Source: Pyrinomonadaceae bacterium
GTDB lineage: Bacteria; Acidobacteriota; Blastocatellia; Pyrinomonadales; Pyrinomonadaceae
DNA length: 64,000 nucleotides
NCBI GenBank assembly: GCA_021463165.1
Contig: JAJTWY010000007.1
Location: forward strand, 62,001 to 126,000
Direction of reading: 5' to 3'
The notes under the pieces were generated by a model, which was not told where the DNA came from, made no database searches, and worked only from the letters and a program-made list of their open reading frames with translations. The position numbers and the translations under genes were made by a program. Below are positions 53,201 to 63,457 of this stretch, piece by piece (position 1 is the first letter of the stretch; each line of letters opens with the position of its first letter).

Positions 53201-56200
53201 ACCGATGTTGACCAAGCCAACCGTCGGAACCAGATCGTCGTTCTGGATGGTACCTATACCCTTACCGATATAGTTAGGATCGCCAGGATGGCTCGGGTTC
53301 GCCGCGAAGGTCGAACCAACGGTGTTCGGGCTGATAGAGATCAGCTCAACAGTGTAGGTGTCGTCCTTCTCGTAGTACACGTCGCCATTCACAACGATGT
53401 TGATCGGCAGACTGAACCCATCAGGTGTGTTCGAATCGAACGTATGGCAGCTGACGTTGGACGGATTGACGATCGTGTAATCATACACGGTGGTCGCACT
53501 CGCACCGCCAAGGGCCGGATTAGCTCCGCCACCGGTAACAGCCGTGTTGCCATTCTGCGTTCTCCAGCACACCGTCTGACTTTCCTGCGCCGTGCCATTC
53601 TTCCTCAGGTAGTGGATAAACGTGGTGGCATTGTCGCCTCCATTGCCCTCAGCCTGAGCTACGTCGGTCACGTAGTAGCTGTTCGCGGCACCGGTCTCAT
53701 TGATGAGGCCGACCGAACCAACAGCATTCGGAACCGGCTGGTTGCCGTTGTAGCCGTTGATGATCAGAGCCGGCGGGCTCAGGACATCTGATGTAAATCC
53801 TGTACCTGTCGTTCTGGTATCAAGGGCGTTCGCTATATTCGGGATAGCCGAGCCGAACGAATTGCCTGCACCCGGATTGACATTAAAGACACGGAGGAAG
53901 TAATTCTCCTGGCCTTCAACCAACGAATCCGAGTTAACGGTGACAGGGATGAGCGGGCTGCAACCCGTCGACGGGCTGATGGCAATGTCATCGTCCGTCA
54001 GGCTACTCGACGTCTCGCCGTAATCACTGCCAGCATTGGCAGGGTTACTGGTGTTCGTCTGGTTTCCGCTAGGTAGAACCTGCGTTCCATCCTGCGTGAT
54101 GTAGTCGAAGTAGATCGGGGTAGCAACATTGGTTGCGACCGTGTTGCCCGTTGCCGAGGTGTACGCACAAACCTGGAAGTTTGCTACAACCGTACCGCCG
54201 CCAGCAGGCTCAACGACCTTAACATTTGTTGCTCGAACCCAGATACCGCCCTTGCCCTGACCGTCATCGTTGACGATGGTGTAGGTGGCGTGCGGGCCGG
54301 AATTCGGGCTCGGGATCGAGGTCGAGAACGGTCCCGGAACGGATGTCGGATTCGACAGCTTCACGTTGATCGTCTCATTGACTTCAACATCGATGTCGCC
54401 GCAGACAGCAACGAAGTGATAGAACGTCTGCGTTCCGAAGGTATTCGCAACCGCCGGGAAGGTGAACGTCTCACCATCCGTTATGTAGTCGACGCCCGGA
54501 GCACCGCAGGCTGAATTCTGCGGACCCGAGGTAGCCGTACCTTCACCGAAGGATCCGGTCGGTATCGTACCGATATCGATCGTCTGCGCATTGCTCAGGT
54601 TACCGGTTCGCGTCACCACGAAGACAGCGTGTGAGCCATGCGGCGTCAGATCGGTATTGGTCGGTCCACCACTTATGCCGGACGGCTCCGGAACGATGCC
54701 ATGCGTATTCTGCGTCACGCCATCGTTGAGGAACTTGCCGTTCTGGTGACCCTCGTTACCTGACGCCGGTGACGCCACAACACTGAACGCATTGTCGTCG
54801 TTGAGGATCGTGCCCGTCCGTTCGGCAAGAGTGCCTCCTACGTCGTCGATCGTGGCGGTTTCCGTCACGTCAAAGATAACGGTCTCATCAGGTTCCACAA
54901 ACGTGTCGCCACGCGGAACCACGTGTAGGGACGCGGTGCCCGGACTCGAGGCCGAACCCGGGATCACGATAGTGCCCGTACCGGTCTCAGGGTCATAGGT
55001 ACCCGTCGTCCCCGGCGGGAATACGATATCGTAGTCCACGTCCGCGGGCCCACCTCCGGCGCTCGGCGTACACGGGCTGCCAAACGTATTTGAGTCACAG
55101 GCCGTACCGGCCACACTAAAGCCAACCGTAAGGGGGTTAGCGAGATGAGCGCCAGCAGCGGAGCGGCTGAAGGTAACCACGAGCGGGGTACCCGCGTTCT
55201 CGAAGACACTTCGCGACGCAGGCGATGTGACAATCACGGAGACGTCATTGTCATCGTCCGCGATCACGGTCGAAAGCACGGTCGGGTTCGGATCGAAGTA
55301 AACGCCCTGAACACCGCCAACAAGTTGGCTGTTGAACGTAAGGCTGACCGTTTCGTCACCCTCGACAAGGGCATCGGAAATTGCGGTTACCGTCACCGTG
55401 GCCGTGGGGTCAGTGCCAGCAAACGTCATGGTTCCCGACAACAGAGTATAGTCAACCCCATTTGTAGCGGTGCCACCGATCCCGTAGACAACCGTCAAAG
55501 CCGCGAGGGCAGCATTCTGGCCGACGCCGTTTCCTGCACCTGAGCCAGGCGTTGACCGCGTACAGGTTGAGGTGGTCGAACCACCGGTCTCAGAGATCGG
55601 CGTCGCAAGAGCGGTACAGGTCACCGTAGTATCGTCGTTAAGGAAGACACCGGTAGCCGGGCCGCCATTTGCAGTGTAGTCCGCTGTATCGAAAACAGTT
55701 ACGATCGCCGACTCATTCGCTTCGGGGGTCGTATCCTGAACGGCAGTGACCGTAACAGTAACGGTCTGCGAGGTAGCCGACGCGCATCCCGCCGCATTTG
55801 CAGGGAAACTCACGATATTGCTGTTTCCGAGTGCCGCGAGAGACGTAAAGTCGGCTCCATCTATCGTACCACTGAGGCCATAGTTGACCGACAGGGCGTC
55901 ACAGAAATCCGCAGCCAGAGTACGCGTGAAGGTAAACGTGAGCACGCCCGGACCCGTCGCCGGCGGAAACGCCGGATTGCCTTCGTTCACCGGACCATCG
56001 ACGCTCACGGCTACTCGCTGTGAATCGTCATTAACGATCGTGCCGTCAGCCTGGAACAGGATGTTCGGTGCATACACCTTCGGGTCGGCCCCAAAAGCGT
56101 CATTCACCACCGACACCCGCACCAATTCGTTCGGCTCAGGCAGATTGTCGGGATTCGCCGTTACCGTTAGTGTCGCCGTATTTGCCTGAACACCATTGAC

Positions 56201-59200
56201 CACCGGCGACAGCGTTACCAGCTGGCTCGCAGGGGTCAGCGCTGCCCCAGCACCGGGAATACCGATAAAGCCACCCGAGTTCGCGTTGGCAACCGGGAAG
56301 AACGTGCTAGTGCAGAACGCCCCAGCTGCTGCCGGATTAAAGGCTACGCCATAGTCAGTAGTCGCATCGGCATGACCCGAACCACCGTCGATCTGGAAGT
56401 TAGCACAAAGCTGATCAGCGGTCTCGCCTATACGGGTAAACGTATAAGTAAGAACACCGCCGGCCCCCGGGCTTGTACCTTCATCAACTGAGGACGGAGC
56501 AGCAACCTGAACCGCTACCCAGAAGTCATCGTTAGTTATGATTCCCGTCGCGGTCGAGTTTGCCGGGAAAGGAGCGACCTGTGGGTTGGTGCCATTGTTC
56601 GGGAAACCGACGCCATAACGATCTCCAGCGGCATCGCCCGGAAGGACTTGAAGGACCACGTTCTCATTATTCTCAGGAACATTGTCGTTCGTCGGAGTAA
56701 TAAGGACCGAGCCGCCTCCATCAAAGGGGCCAAAAGTGATCGTACCGGTACACGTTCCAGTGTTGTATGTCACCGGGTCGGCACCAGTGCCCGTCACGGT
56801 GTAGTCGGCGGTGCTTCCGCATGCTGCGGTTCCAGCAAGGCTGAAGTTCACGACGAGCGTGTCCGCGATCGTGTCAGCGGCTCCACCGACACCGCCGCCA
56901 GAGTTGAAGTTACGGGTGAAGTCGAACGAGATGGCGCCCGGACCCGCCTCGGAAAGGGGTGAGTTCGTAACAACAACTGAAACGTCCTCGTCGTCATCAT
57001 CGATATCGACGGCATCATTCAGGTCGTTGCCCAGCCCATAGGTGTTGCCGTTGTTTGTATTGGTGCCAGCCAGGACATTCATCTGGATGGACTCATCGTT
57101 CTCGACCCTTCTATCAGGAACTGCCGTGATCTGAACATCAGCGTCATTATCACCGGCTGCGAATGTTACGGTCCCCGTACAGGTGCCAGTATTAAACGTG
57201 GCGTTGTCCGTGCCCGGAACTGTGACGATATAGTCCTGAGTCGCACCTCCACAGAGGGCCGTGCCGGTCAGCGAGAAGTTGACGGTTAGAGCTTCCGTCT
57301 GGCTGTTGGCAGGAACAGTTCGATTGAAGTCGAAGTTAAAGGTACCTGTTGCGCCCGGATCCCCTTCAAGATCATCGCCCGAATCAACGCCAAGCTCGAC
57401 AGCCGCGAAATCATCATTCTGAATGATGCCCGTCTGCGTGTCCGGAGCACCGATGACGTAGCTGTTCGACCCCGGAGGCGTCAAGGTCAAGATCACGGTC
57501 TCATTCGGCTCAACGCGCGAATCAATAAGCGGAAACACCATGATCTGGCATGAAGCAGATCCGACAGGGATCGTGACCACACCCGTGTTCGAGGTATCAC
57601 TGTAGGTTAGGCCGCATGCGGTATTGCCTGCTTGGGCTGCCCCGAAAATGTTGAAATCATCACCGCCGGGAGTTCCGTCGTTACCATCATCCGCTGTCCC
57701 CGTCCGCGTAAAGTTGACTGGAAGGGCAAAAGTGGTCGGCCCCGGAGTCCTCGTGAACGTATAGTAGATAAGGCCCGGATCTTCGAGAGTTGCATTCGGG
57801 CCAGCACTTGACGCGGCATCTCCAGCAACTGCCGAGATTGTGACCGTTGCGTCGTTGTCGTTGATCGTGATGGTCTGCTGATTGGTTACGCCGATAGTGT
57901 CACCAGTCGTGGTGCTAATGAGATCCACGCGGAATTGCTCGGGTCCTTCGGGCGTCGTATCGTCGCAAACCGAGACGCCGAACGATGCCGTCGTCTGACC
58001 AGCGATCACGGGAACGATCACAGGGTCCGGGTTGCCTACATAGTCATTGCCAATACCGCACCCTGAACCGCCGCCCGGAACGATGCCGCCAAGGGGCACG
58101 AGGTCAACTGTAATGTTGCCACTCCCAGCCGCGCCGCCAGGGATATTGATCACAACCTGGACACTGTTTAGCGGCCCCGGAGCAGCGTTCTCCGTTACGG
58201 TTTGAGCCGCGACCGAGAAATTGAGAACCGCGTCAACCGCATCGGCCCTCTGGCCAACAATCTCCTTGATCTCTTCACCGGTCAGGGCTCGGCCAAAGAG
58301 CTTTACTTCGTCAGCATAAACGCTGATCGAACGCTCGGCCTCTAGAGCCGCACCAAGAACGAGTTCTCCGGCGTCGCCCGAGTAAAGGCCGTTCTGGCTG
58401 TCGCTTCCAGCAGCTTCGCCGTCGATATAGATCGTGCGGGTCGTGCCGTCGTGCGTTGCCGCAATGTGCGTCCACTTGCCCACGTTGACAGGTCGGCTGC
58501 TCTCGAGAGTCTCCACGTCCCCGAACAGGTTACGCGACACGAAAACAACGCGACCGTCTCGGATCTGGAGCGAATACGCACTGTCGCCTTTGGTCAGTAC
58601 CGCAAACGAACCAACCGAACGCGAAACGTTCACCCATCCATCAACGGTCAGGTTGATCGGGTTGAGGTCGGTCGTATTGGCAACAATTACCTTGTTCGAA
58701 CCGCCGAAATTAAACGAACCGTCACCAACCTTGCCGGATGCAAAGGCAGAGCCGCCACGCCATTCTCCATCGTGGGCGCCCGTTGCATCTTTAGTGTCGT
58801 TTTCAGCCCGATAGCATGCAATAAGGCCATCAGGGAGCTTTTCACAGCCAACAGCCGCCGGCCTTTCAGCCTCGTTGGCATTCGTCTCCGTGATACCGAA
58901 TCTTTGAAGCTTTTCCAGGGTCGCCGCCCTATCTTTAGCAGAAGTGTCCGGTGAATCATCATCACTCTTCTGGACTTCCGCAGTCGCGGGCTTGACCTCT
59001 TCGGCGAGACCGAAAAAGCTCAAAATTGAATTAAAACTTGAGGCGATAAAACCTGACTGCTCGGCAGCCGGGGTTTGAGTATTCGCCGTTTGATTGGCCG
59101 TCAACGCATTAGCGCTAAAAACGGCCGTTAGAATTACCAGCGTGAAGAACACGAAGATACGCGTCTTGGCGCCTCGCATCGCTGTAACTCCACTGATAGA

Positions 59201-59245
59201 AGATCGACCGCTAGGCGATCCCTTTCTTCGGGCGTTGGATGACAT
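50240..59245 (-). CDS. Giant secreted Calx-beta repeat protein with LamG, dockerin-like and cohesin-like domains
   Basis: A 3001-residue exported protein (ATG 59245, AGGAGA six bases upstream). In order: a cleavable signal or membrane anchor (residues ~25-48); a LamG-like lectin domain (~130-325, WVNVSRSVGSFAVL); about 14 Calx-beta modules, each ending in an IxNDD-type calcium site (e.g. QTITINDNDATVTIS, GIIQNDDFAAVELG); a dockerin-like region (~2675-2770, DGLVAANDVSALRAALLAG and RADINNPCGNGGLDVGDLAY); a cohesin-like domain (~2775-2920); and a carboxypeptidase-regulatory-like C-terminus. It probably acts in calcium-dependent adhesion or matrix binding outside the cell. Many antisense ORFs in it are shadows. 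Confidence 0.85.
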   Translation of the reverse strand: MSSNARRKGSPSGRSSISGVTAMRGAKTRIFVFFTLVILTAVFSANALTANQTANTQTPAAEQSGFIASSFNSILSFFGLAEEVKPATAEVQKSDDDSPDTSAKDRAATLEKLQRFGITETNANEAERPAAVGCEKLPDGLIACYRAENDTKDATGAHDGEWRGGSAFASGKVGDGSFNFGGSNKVIVANTTDLNPINLTVDGWVNVSRSVGSFAVLTKGDSAYSLQIRDGRVVFVSRNLFGDVETLESSRPVNVGKWTHIAATHDGTTRTIYIDGEAAGSDSQNGLYSGDAGELVLGAALEAERSISVYADEVKLFGRALTGEEIKEIVGQRADAVDAVLNFSVAAQTVTENAAPGPLNSVQVVINIPGGAAGSGNITVDLVPLGGIVPGGGSGCGIGNDYVGNPDPVIVPVIAGQTTASFGVSVCDDTTPEGPEQFRVDLISTTTGDTIGVTNQQTITINDNDATVTISAVAGDAASSAGPNATLEDPGLIYYTFTRTPGPTTFALPVNFTRTGTADDGNDGTPGGDDFNIFGAAQAGNTACGLTYSDTSNTGVVTIPVGSASCQIMVFPLIDSRVEPNETVILTLTPPGSNSYVIGAPDTQTGIIQNDDFAAVELGVDSGDDLEGDPGATGTFNFDFNRTVPANSQTEALTVNFSLTGTALCGGATQDYIVTVPGTDNATFNTGTCTGTVTFAAGDNDADVQITAVPDRRVENDESIQMNVLAGTNTNNGNTYGLGNDLNDAVDIDDDDEDVSVVVTNSPLSEAGPGAISFDFTRNFNSGGGVGGAADTIADTLVVNFSLAGTAACGSTADYTVTGTGADPVTYNTGTCTGTITFGPFDGGGSVLITPTNDNVPENNENVVLQVLPGDAAGDRYGVGFPNNGTNPQVAPFPANSTATGIITNDDFWVAVQVAAPSSVDEGTSPGAGGVLTYTFTRIGETADQLCANFQIDGGSGHADATTDYGVAFNPAAAGAFCTSTFFPVANANSGGFIGIPGAGAALTPASQLVTLSPVVNGVQANTATLTVTANPDNLPEPNELVRVSVVNDAFGADPKVYAPNILFQADGTIVNDDSQRVAVSVDGPVNEGNPAFPPATGPGVLTFTFTRTLAADFCDALSVNYGLSGTIDGADFTSLAALGNSNIVSFPANAAGCASATSQTVTVTVTAVQDTTPEANESAIVTVFDTADYTANGGPATGVFLNDDTTVTCTALATPISETGGSTTSTCTRSTPGSGAGNGVGQNAALAALTVVYGIGGTATNGVDYTLLSGTMTFAGTDPTATVTVTAISDALVEGDETVSLTFNSQLVGGVQGVYFDPNPTVLSTVIADDDNDVSVIVTSPASRSVFENAGTPLVVTFSRSAAGAHLANPLTVGFSVAGTACDSNTFGSPCTPSAGGGPADVDYDIVFPPGTTGTYDPETGTGTIVIPGSASSPGTASLHVVPRGDTFVEPDETVIFDVTETATIDDVGGTLAERTGTILNDDNAFSVVASPASGNEGHQNGKFLNDGVTQNTHGIVPEPSGISGGPTNTDLTPHGSHAVFVVTRTGNLSNAQTIDIGTIPTGSFGEGTATSGPQNSACGAPGVDYITDGETFTFPAVANTFGTQTFYHFVAVCGDIDVEVNETINVKLSNPTSVPGPFSTSIPSPNSGPHATYTIVNDDGQGKGGIWVRATNVKVVEPAGGGTVVANFQVCAYTSATGNTVATNVATPIYFDYITQDGTQVLPSGNQTNTSNPANAGSDYGETSSSLTDDDIAISPSTGCSPLIPVTVNSDSLVEGQENYFLRVFNVNPGAGNSFGSAIPNIANALDTRTTGTGFTSDVLSPPALIINGYNGNQPVPNAVGSVGLINETGAANSYYVTDVAQAEGNGGDNATTFIHYLRKNGTAQESQTVCWRTQNGNTAVTGGGANPALGGASATTVYDYTIVNPSNVSCHTFDSNTPDGFSLPINIVVNGDVYYEKDDTYTVELISISPNTVGSTFAANPSHPGDPNYIGKGIGTIQNDDLVPTVGLVNIGNSQRLSVENDSGTFSIPVEFSVSGPTLIPVTVNYDVTAGGAPAGSVAAVVGPDGGPCGSQTASTARDLYQPTTGSSASPVLFSSGTPISKVVAGNALSFPGQDQAGTYSINLVGCGDTRPEPDENFTVTITSAVEALVAPNGTGSSGGCSTSTSALCGNKVGIIRDTDWNGVFNFSDANGLPPVNVTLNDGDVSLAEGSTVGGTTNFDFYVRYTGRAADYEISMVLETVDGTAQDDVPSSDDNDYVPRNNLSGNRCEVTFPAGSNEPQLCRILVNNDAVQELDETFTLQVTNITTPAGAFLSTSVIGYGPGDLLNPKGRVVTFSNLGGFGTDLIAQGNILNDDGSRVVSVNARTLAEGTDAGATTAFVHRVEIQGSSNQAAVFTYQVIGPSSSLGLTAVGGMNCSGANSGSPDFINTPQLAPGSYPAGTGLVATSGTTGTLTFGPTGGTGPGFEYIDILVPVCADTRDEPNETYRVVLTAVSNVTVSTGSGNGLGTINNDDGVQYSLLTNPININEGDTVGAGQSATVTLVRSGNTSNAATFTWYTVNGPAPDPPGLGTGAVGGSSCNTGSPQTGDPDFISQGSAGSPLNGPGYSAGQTGNRTVQVPICGDTVQEGNQSFTVVITPSDGAPLTATVNIIEESTDQAPPPPAGIEGDVVDGSGGAAGDGLVAANDVSALRAALLAGTQPFAVGPGSSQFSRADINNPCGNGGLDVGDLAYMRQLALSLATPLAVCGPLVPTAADPVEEGNRAENVRVIRVVNSKVAITPGTPPPATVTFPIEMVSTGIETGASFSISWDVTKFTYNTSAVGNGVPGDTQFDPITTQTGQGRLGMFINSPNSFVAGTRQLATVTLNVLPSVTAGTYPVTFGGQPTAIFVSGVNGADVTSTTTFEPGNIVVNTTAAGVRISGRVTNAGGQGIRNAVVVMTDAEGNRRTATTGSFGIYTFEDVEVGSSYVIGVEAKRYRFASRVLNVNDSLTDVNFVGQE

Positions 59246-59251
59246 ATTCAT

Positions 59252-59550
59252 TCTCCTAAAAACTAAAGTATTCGTGATTCGAATCTGTTGTTGATTTCTT
59301 TCAGTACCGACAACGGAAATATAGCCCTTTGCGGGGCGATAATTGCTACACCGTTTTACTACAGTCTAAATTTAAATAAACTACTTTTCGGAACGAACTA
59401 CACGGATTATACCCAATACACCAGCTATGTCAAGCCTATTTTTGGGTACTGTTAAACTTTTTTTGGATAGCGGCGGGCCGCCATCTTGTTCAAAAATAAG
59501 TAAATTCGTGAGCGTTTCCTCCTAGTAATTCACGTAAAGCGATGCACGCT
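59252..59550. other. Intergenic region between the giant gene and atpC
   Basis: About 300 AT-rich bases without a gene. It contains the promoter of the giant gene and its long leader; a GCCC/GGGC hairpin lies near 59325-59338. No terminator for the atp genes with a clear T run was recognised. Confidence 0.5.
59406..59433 (-). promoter_or_regulatory. Consensus sigma70 promoter of the giant gene
   Basis: On the minus strand a perfect TTGACA (59433-59428) and a perfect TATAAT (59411-59406) are separated by 16 bases. Transcription would start near 59399, giving an untranslated leader of about 150 bases before ATG 59245. Confidence 0.85.
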
Positions 59551-59955
59551 TTATGAGCGGCCCGCAGCAAGCTGCAGGCGAACGTTGGCGGCATCCAATT
59601 GGTCGCGAAGGCCTTCGGTCTCGTCCAACGAGCCGGCGGCCGCCGCGGCAAAAGCTTTTTCCGCCTCGTCGCGAGCTGCGCGGGCGGCATCGATATCAAT
59701 ATCTTCAGCGGTCTCGGCCATGTCGGCCAAAACGGCAACGCGATCGGCGTTTACCTCGAGAAAGCCGCCGGAAACGGCCAGTTTGTCCGTCTGCCCCTTT
59801 ACATTATATATAAGCAGTCCCGGGCGAATTGCAGAAACCATCGGCGCGTGGCTCGGCAGTATACCTACCTCGCCCGACGCGGTGGGAACGGTCACGGAAT
59901 CAACCTGCTGGTTCAGCACGAGCTTCTCAGGGGTGACGATCTGTAATTCTAGCAT
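59551..59955 (-). CDS. atpC: F1F0 ATP synthase epsilon subunit
   Basis: A 134-residue epsilon subunit. The N-terminal beta sandwich (LELQIVTPEKLVLNQQVDSV, then GEVGILPSHAPMVSAIRPGL and FLEVNADRVAVLADMAE) is followed by two helices (EDIDIDAARAARDEAEKAF). It links catalysis in F1 to the rotor. It lies 176 bases downstream of atpD; no gene fits between them. Confidence 0.93.
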   Translation of the reverse strand: MLELQIVTPEKLVLNQQVDSVTVPTASGEVGILPSHAPMVSAIRPGLLIYNVKGQTDKLAVSGGFLEVNADRVAVLADMAETAEDIDIDAARAARDEAEKAFAAAAAGSLDETEGLRDQLDAANVRLQLAAGRS

Positions 59956-60131
59956 TGACTGTGTTCTGATCCAGGACCTCTTGCGTTTCCGTCCTGTTTC
60001 ACTTTCTCGGCCTCGGCCTGCCGTCTCTCGCGAGACACGGCCGACGGCCTCAAAAATTTGTCTTTTTCAATTGTTCGTCCTATTCGTTCGTTCGGATTCA
60101 AAGCTGAACAGAAAGATCAATGTTCGGCCTC

Positions 60132-61646
<1,515 letters not shown>

Positions 61647-61917
61647 TTATTGAAAAGTGCTCCTAATATACATGTACTCGTAATACAGCGTACTTATAAC
61701 AAAGCAGTAAGAATAGCACACGCGGTTTGCGGGGCGCAAAGCTAAGCCACTTTTTTTACGGTCCCTTTGTCCTTCTTCGGCCGCCCGCCTTGGCGCCCGA
61801 TCTCGGCCATCATGCCAACCGCTTGGGTTTGGTCAAGAAATGATCTTGAGGAACGAACCGGTTTGCACATTTTTCCAAAGCGTCAAATGATATATTATCT
61901 AGGCAATTAGACTATAT
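61647..61917. other. Divergent intergenic region between atpD and phoH
   Basis: 271 bases without a gene. A perfect 6-bp dyad TTTGCG/CGCAAA (61726-61740, GGG loop) lies here, and the 11-mer TTTGCGGGGCG also occurs in the giant gene's leader near 59330. Promoters for both genes must be here, but no clear pair was recognised. Confidence 0.4.
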
Positions 61918-62931
61918 GTGTTTGGCAACGGCGGTTTTGGTACCTGCTATCGCTCTAAGAACTTGAAAAAACTAGAACTACCACCCCAGGGCCTCAATAC
62001 GCTGTTCGGTGTACAGGACCAGAACATTAAATATCTCGAAACCCTTCTCGACGTAAGTATCGGTGCACGCGGCAATGAGCTGCTGATAGACGGCGACGAG
62101 CGCGACATCAAGACGGTCGAGCAGATCCTGACGGATTTCGGCGAACTGTTCGACGAGGGGAATACCTTTACCGATAAGGAACTGCGCGATGCTTTCAAGC
62201 AGATCGCCGAGGATCGGGCGTACTCACTGAAAGACCATTTCCTGAAGGCCCGTTTCAACCCATCGGGCAAAAAGCAGGTCGCGCCCAAGACCGCAAATCA
62301 GCGCAAATATCTCGACGCGATCGCTGCAAACGACCTCGTCTTCGGCATCGGTGTCGCGGGAACCGGCAAAAGCTATCTCGCCGTCGCGATGGCGATCGAC
62401 GCGCTGTTCAAAAAGCAGGTCAGCCGGATCATCCTCACGCGGCCCGCCGTCGAGGCCGGAGAGAGGCTGGGCTTCCTTCCCGGCGATCTTCAGGAAAAGG
62501 TCGATCCGTATCTGCGACCGTTGTACGACGCGCTCTTCGATCTGGTCGATTCTGAAAAGGTCACGAAGATGCTTGAAAAACGCATCATCGAGATCGCCCC
62601 GCTCGCGTTCATGCGGGGCCGCACGCTCGCCGACGCCTTCATCATACTCGACGAAGCCCAGAACACGACTTCGGAGCAGATGAAGATGTTCCTCACACGC
62701 ATCGGCTTCGGCTCAAAGGCCGTCGTCACCGGCGACAAGACCCAGATCGACCTGCCACGCGGGCAAAAGAGCGGCCTGAAAGAAGCCGAACACGTCCTCG
62801 CCAACCTCGACGGTATCGATTTCGTGTATTTCTCCGAAAAGGACGTGGTCCGGCATAAGCTGGTGCAGATGATCGTCAAAGCGTATGAAGCTCATTCGGA
62901 CGGAAACGACCATCCCGACGCCGAAAAATGA
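61918..62931 (+). CDS. phoH: PhoH family ATPase
   Basis: A 337-residue PhoH-type P-loop ATPase. An N-terminal KH-like region ([18 protein letters not shown]) precedes the ATPase: [18 protein letters not shown] (Walker A, near residue 144), [33 protein letters not shown] (Walker B) and [16 protein letters not shown]. Its role is in RNA metabolism, often next to ybeY. The only upstream start is the GTG at 61918, without a ribosome-binding site; a TTG at 61963 would also fit the conserved beginning KKLELPPQG. It overlaps ybeY by four bases. Confidence 0.92.
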   Translation: MFGNGGFGTCYRSKNLKKLELPPQGLNTLFGVQDQNIKYLETLLDVSIGARGNELLIDGDERDIKTVEQILTDFGELFDEGNTFTDKELRDAFKQIAEDRAYSLKDHFLKARFNPSGKKQVAPKTANQRKYLDAIAANDLVFGIGVAGTGKSYLAVAMAIDALFKKQVSRIILTRPAVEAGERLGFLPGDLQEKVDPYLRPLYDALFDLVDSEKVTKMLEKRIIEIAPLAFMRGRTLADAFIILDEAQNTTSEQMKMFLTRIGFGSKAVVTGDKTQIDLPRGQKSGLKEAEHVLANLDGIDFVYFSEKDVVRHKLVQMIVKAYEAHSDGNDHPDAEK

Positions 62932-63422
62932 TCGAGACGGTAAACCTCCAGCGTAAGGTCAAACTCAACTCGAAGCCTCTCGCGCTTTTCGGGTCGAGGC
63001 TTGCCACGGCCGATGACTTGTTCATTGGGAAGAGGGCGACCGTTGCCTTCATCTCTGATGATCGGATGCGAAAGTTGAACAACGCTTTTCGCGGAAAGGA
63101 TTCGACCACCGACGTCCTTTCGTTCCCGTATGAGCCGGACGATTTTCAAGTGTCCGACTCGGCCCCTCACGGGGCAGATGCCGCCGGACACGCCGCGAAG
63201 AAGCCTGATGCAAACTCACAGCTTCCTGTCTTTCTCGGCGATATTGTCATCTCTGCCGAGCAAGCACAAAAACAAGCCGCCGAGAACGGACTTGACCTCG
63301 AAACCGAAATAAAGCAGCTGATCCTTCACGGCCTTCTCCATCTTTGCGGCTACGATCACGAAACCGACAACGGGGAGATGAACGCCCGTGAGTTGGAGCT
63401 CAGAGACCATCTCGGCATTTAA
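62928..63422 (+). CDS. ybeY: Endoribonuclease YbeY
   Basis: A 164-residue zinc endoribonuclease that matures the 3' end of 16S rRNA. The zinc site is [18 protein letters not shown] (near residue 133), with [20 protein letters not shown] upstream. It carries an extra segment of about 25 residues rich in His/Ala ([19 protein letters not shown]) between [10 protein letters not shown] and LGDIVIS, not seen in typical YbeY. It is coupled to phoH by an ATGA overlap. Confidence 0.95.
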   Translation: MIETVNLQRKVKLNSKPLALFGSRLATADDLFIGKRATVAFISDDRMRKLNNAFRGKDSTTDVLSFPYEPDDFQVSDSAPHGADAAGHAAKKPDANSQLPVFLGDIVISAEQAQKQAAENGLDLETEIKQLILHGLLHLCGYDHETDNGEMNARELELRDHLGI

Positions 63423-63457
63423 CCTGGCCTCAGCTTGTGATTTAATACTTCCAGATC

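Noticed and set aside
50388..59294. Many plus-strand ORFs within the giant minus-strand gene
   Set aside because: They are shadows of a GC-rich repetitive coding region; none has a family-like sequence or a ribosome-binding site.
59490..59738. ORF on the minus strand overlapping atpC
   Set aside because: It is a frame shadow of atpC.
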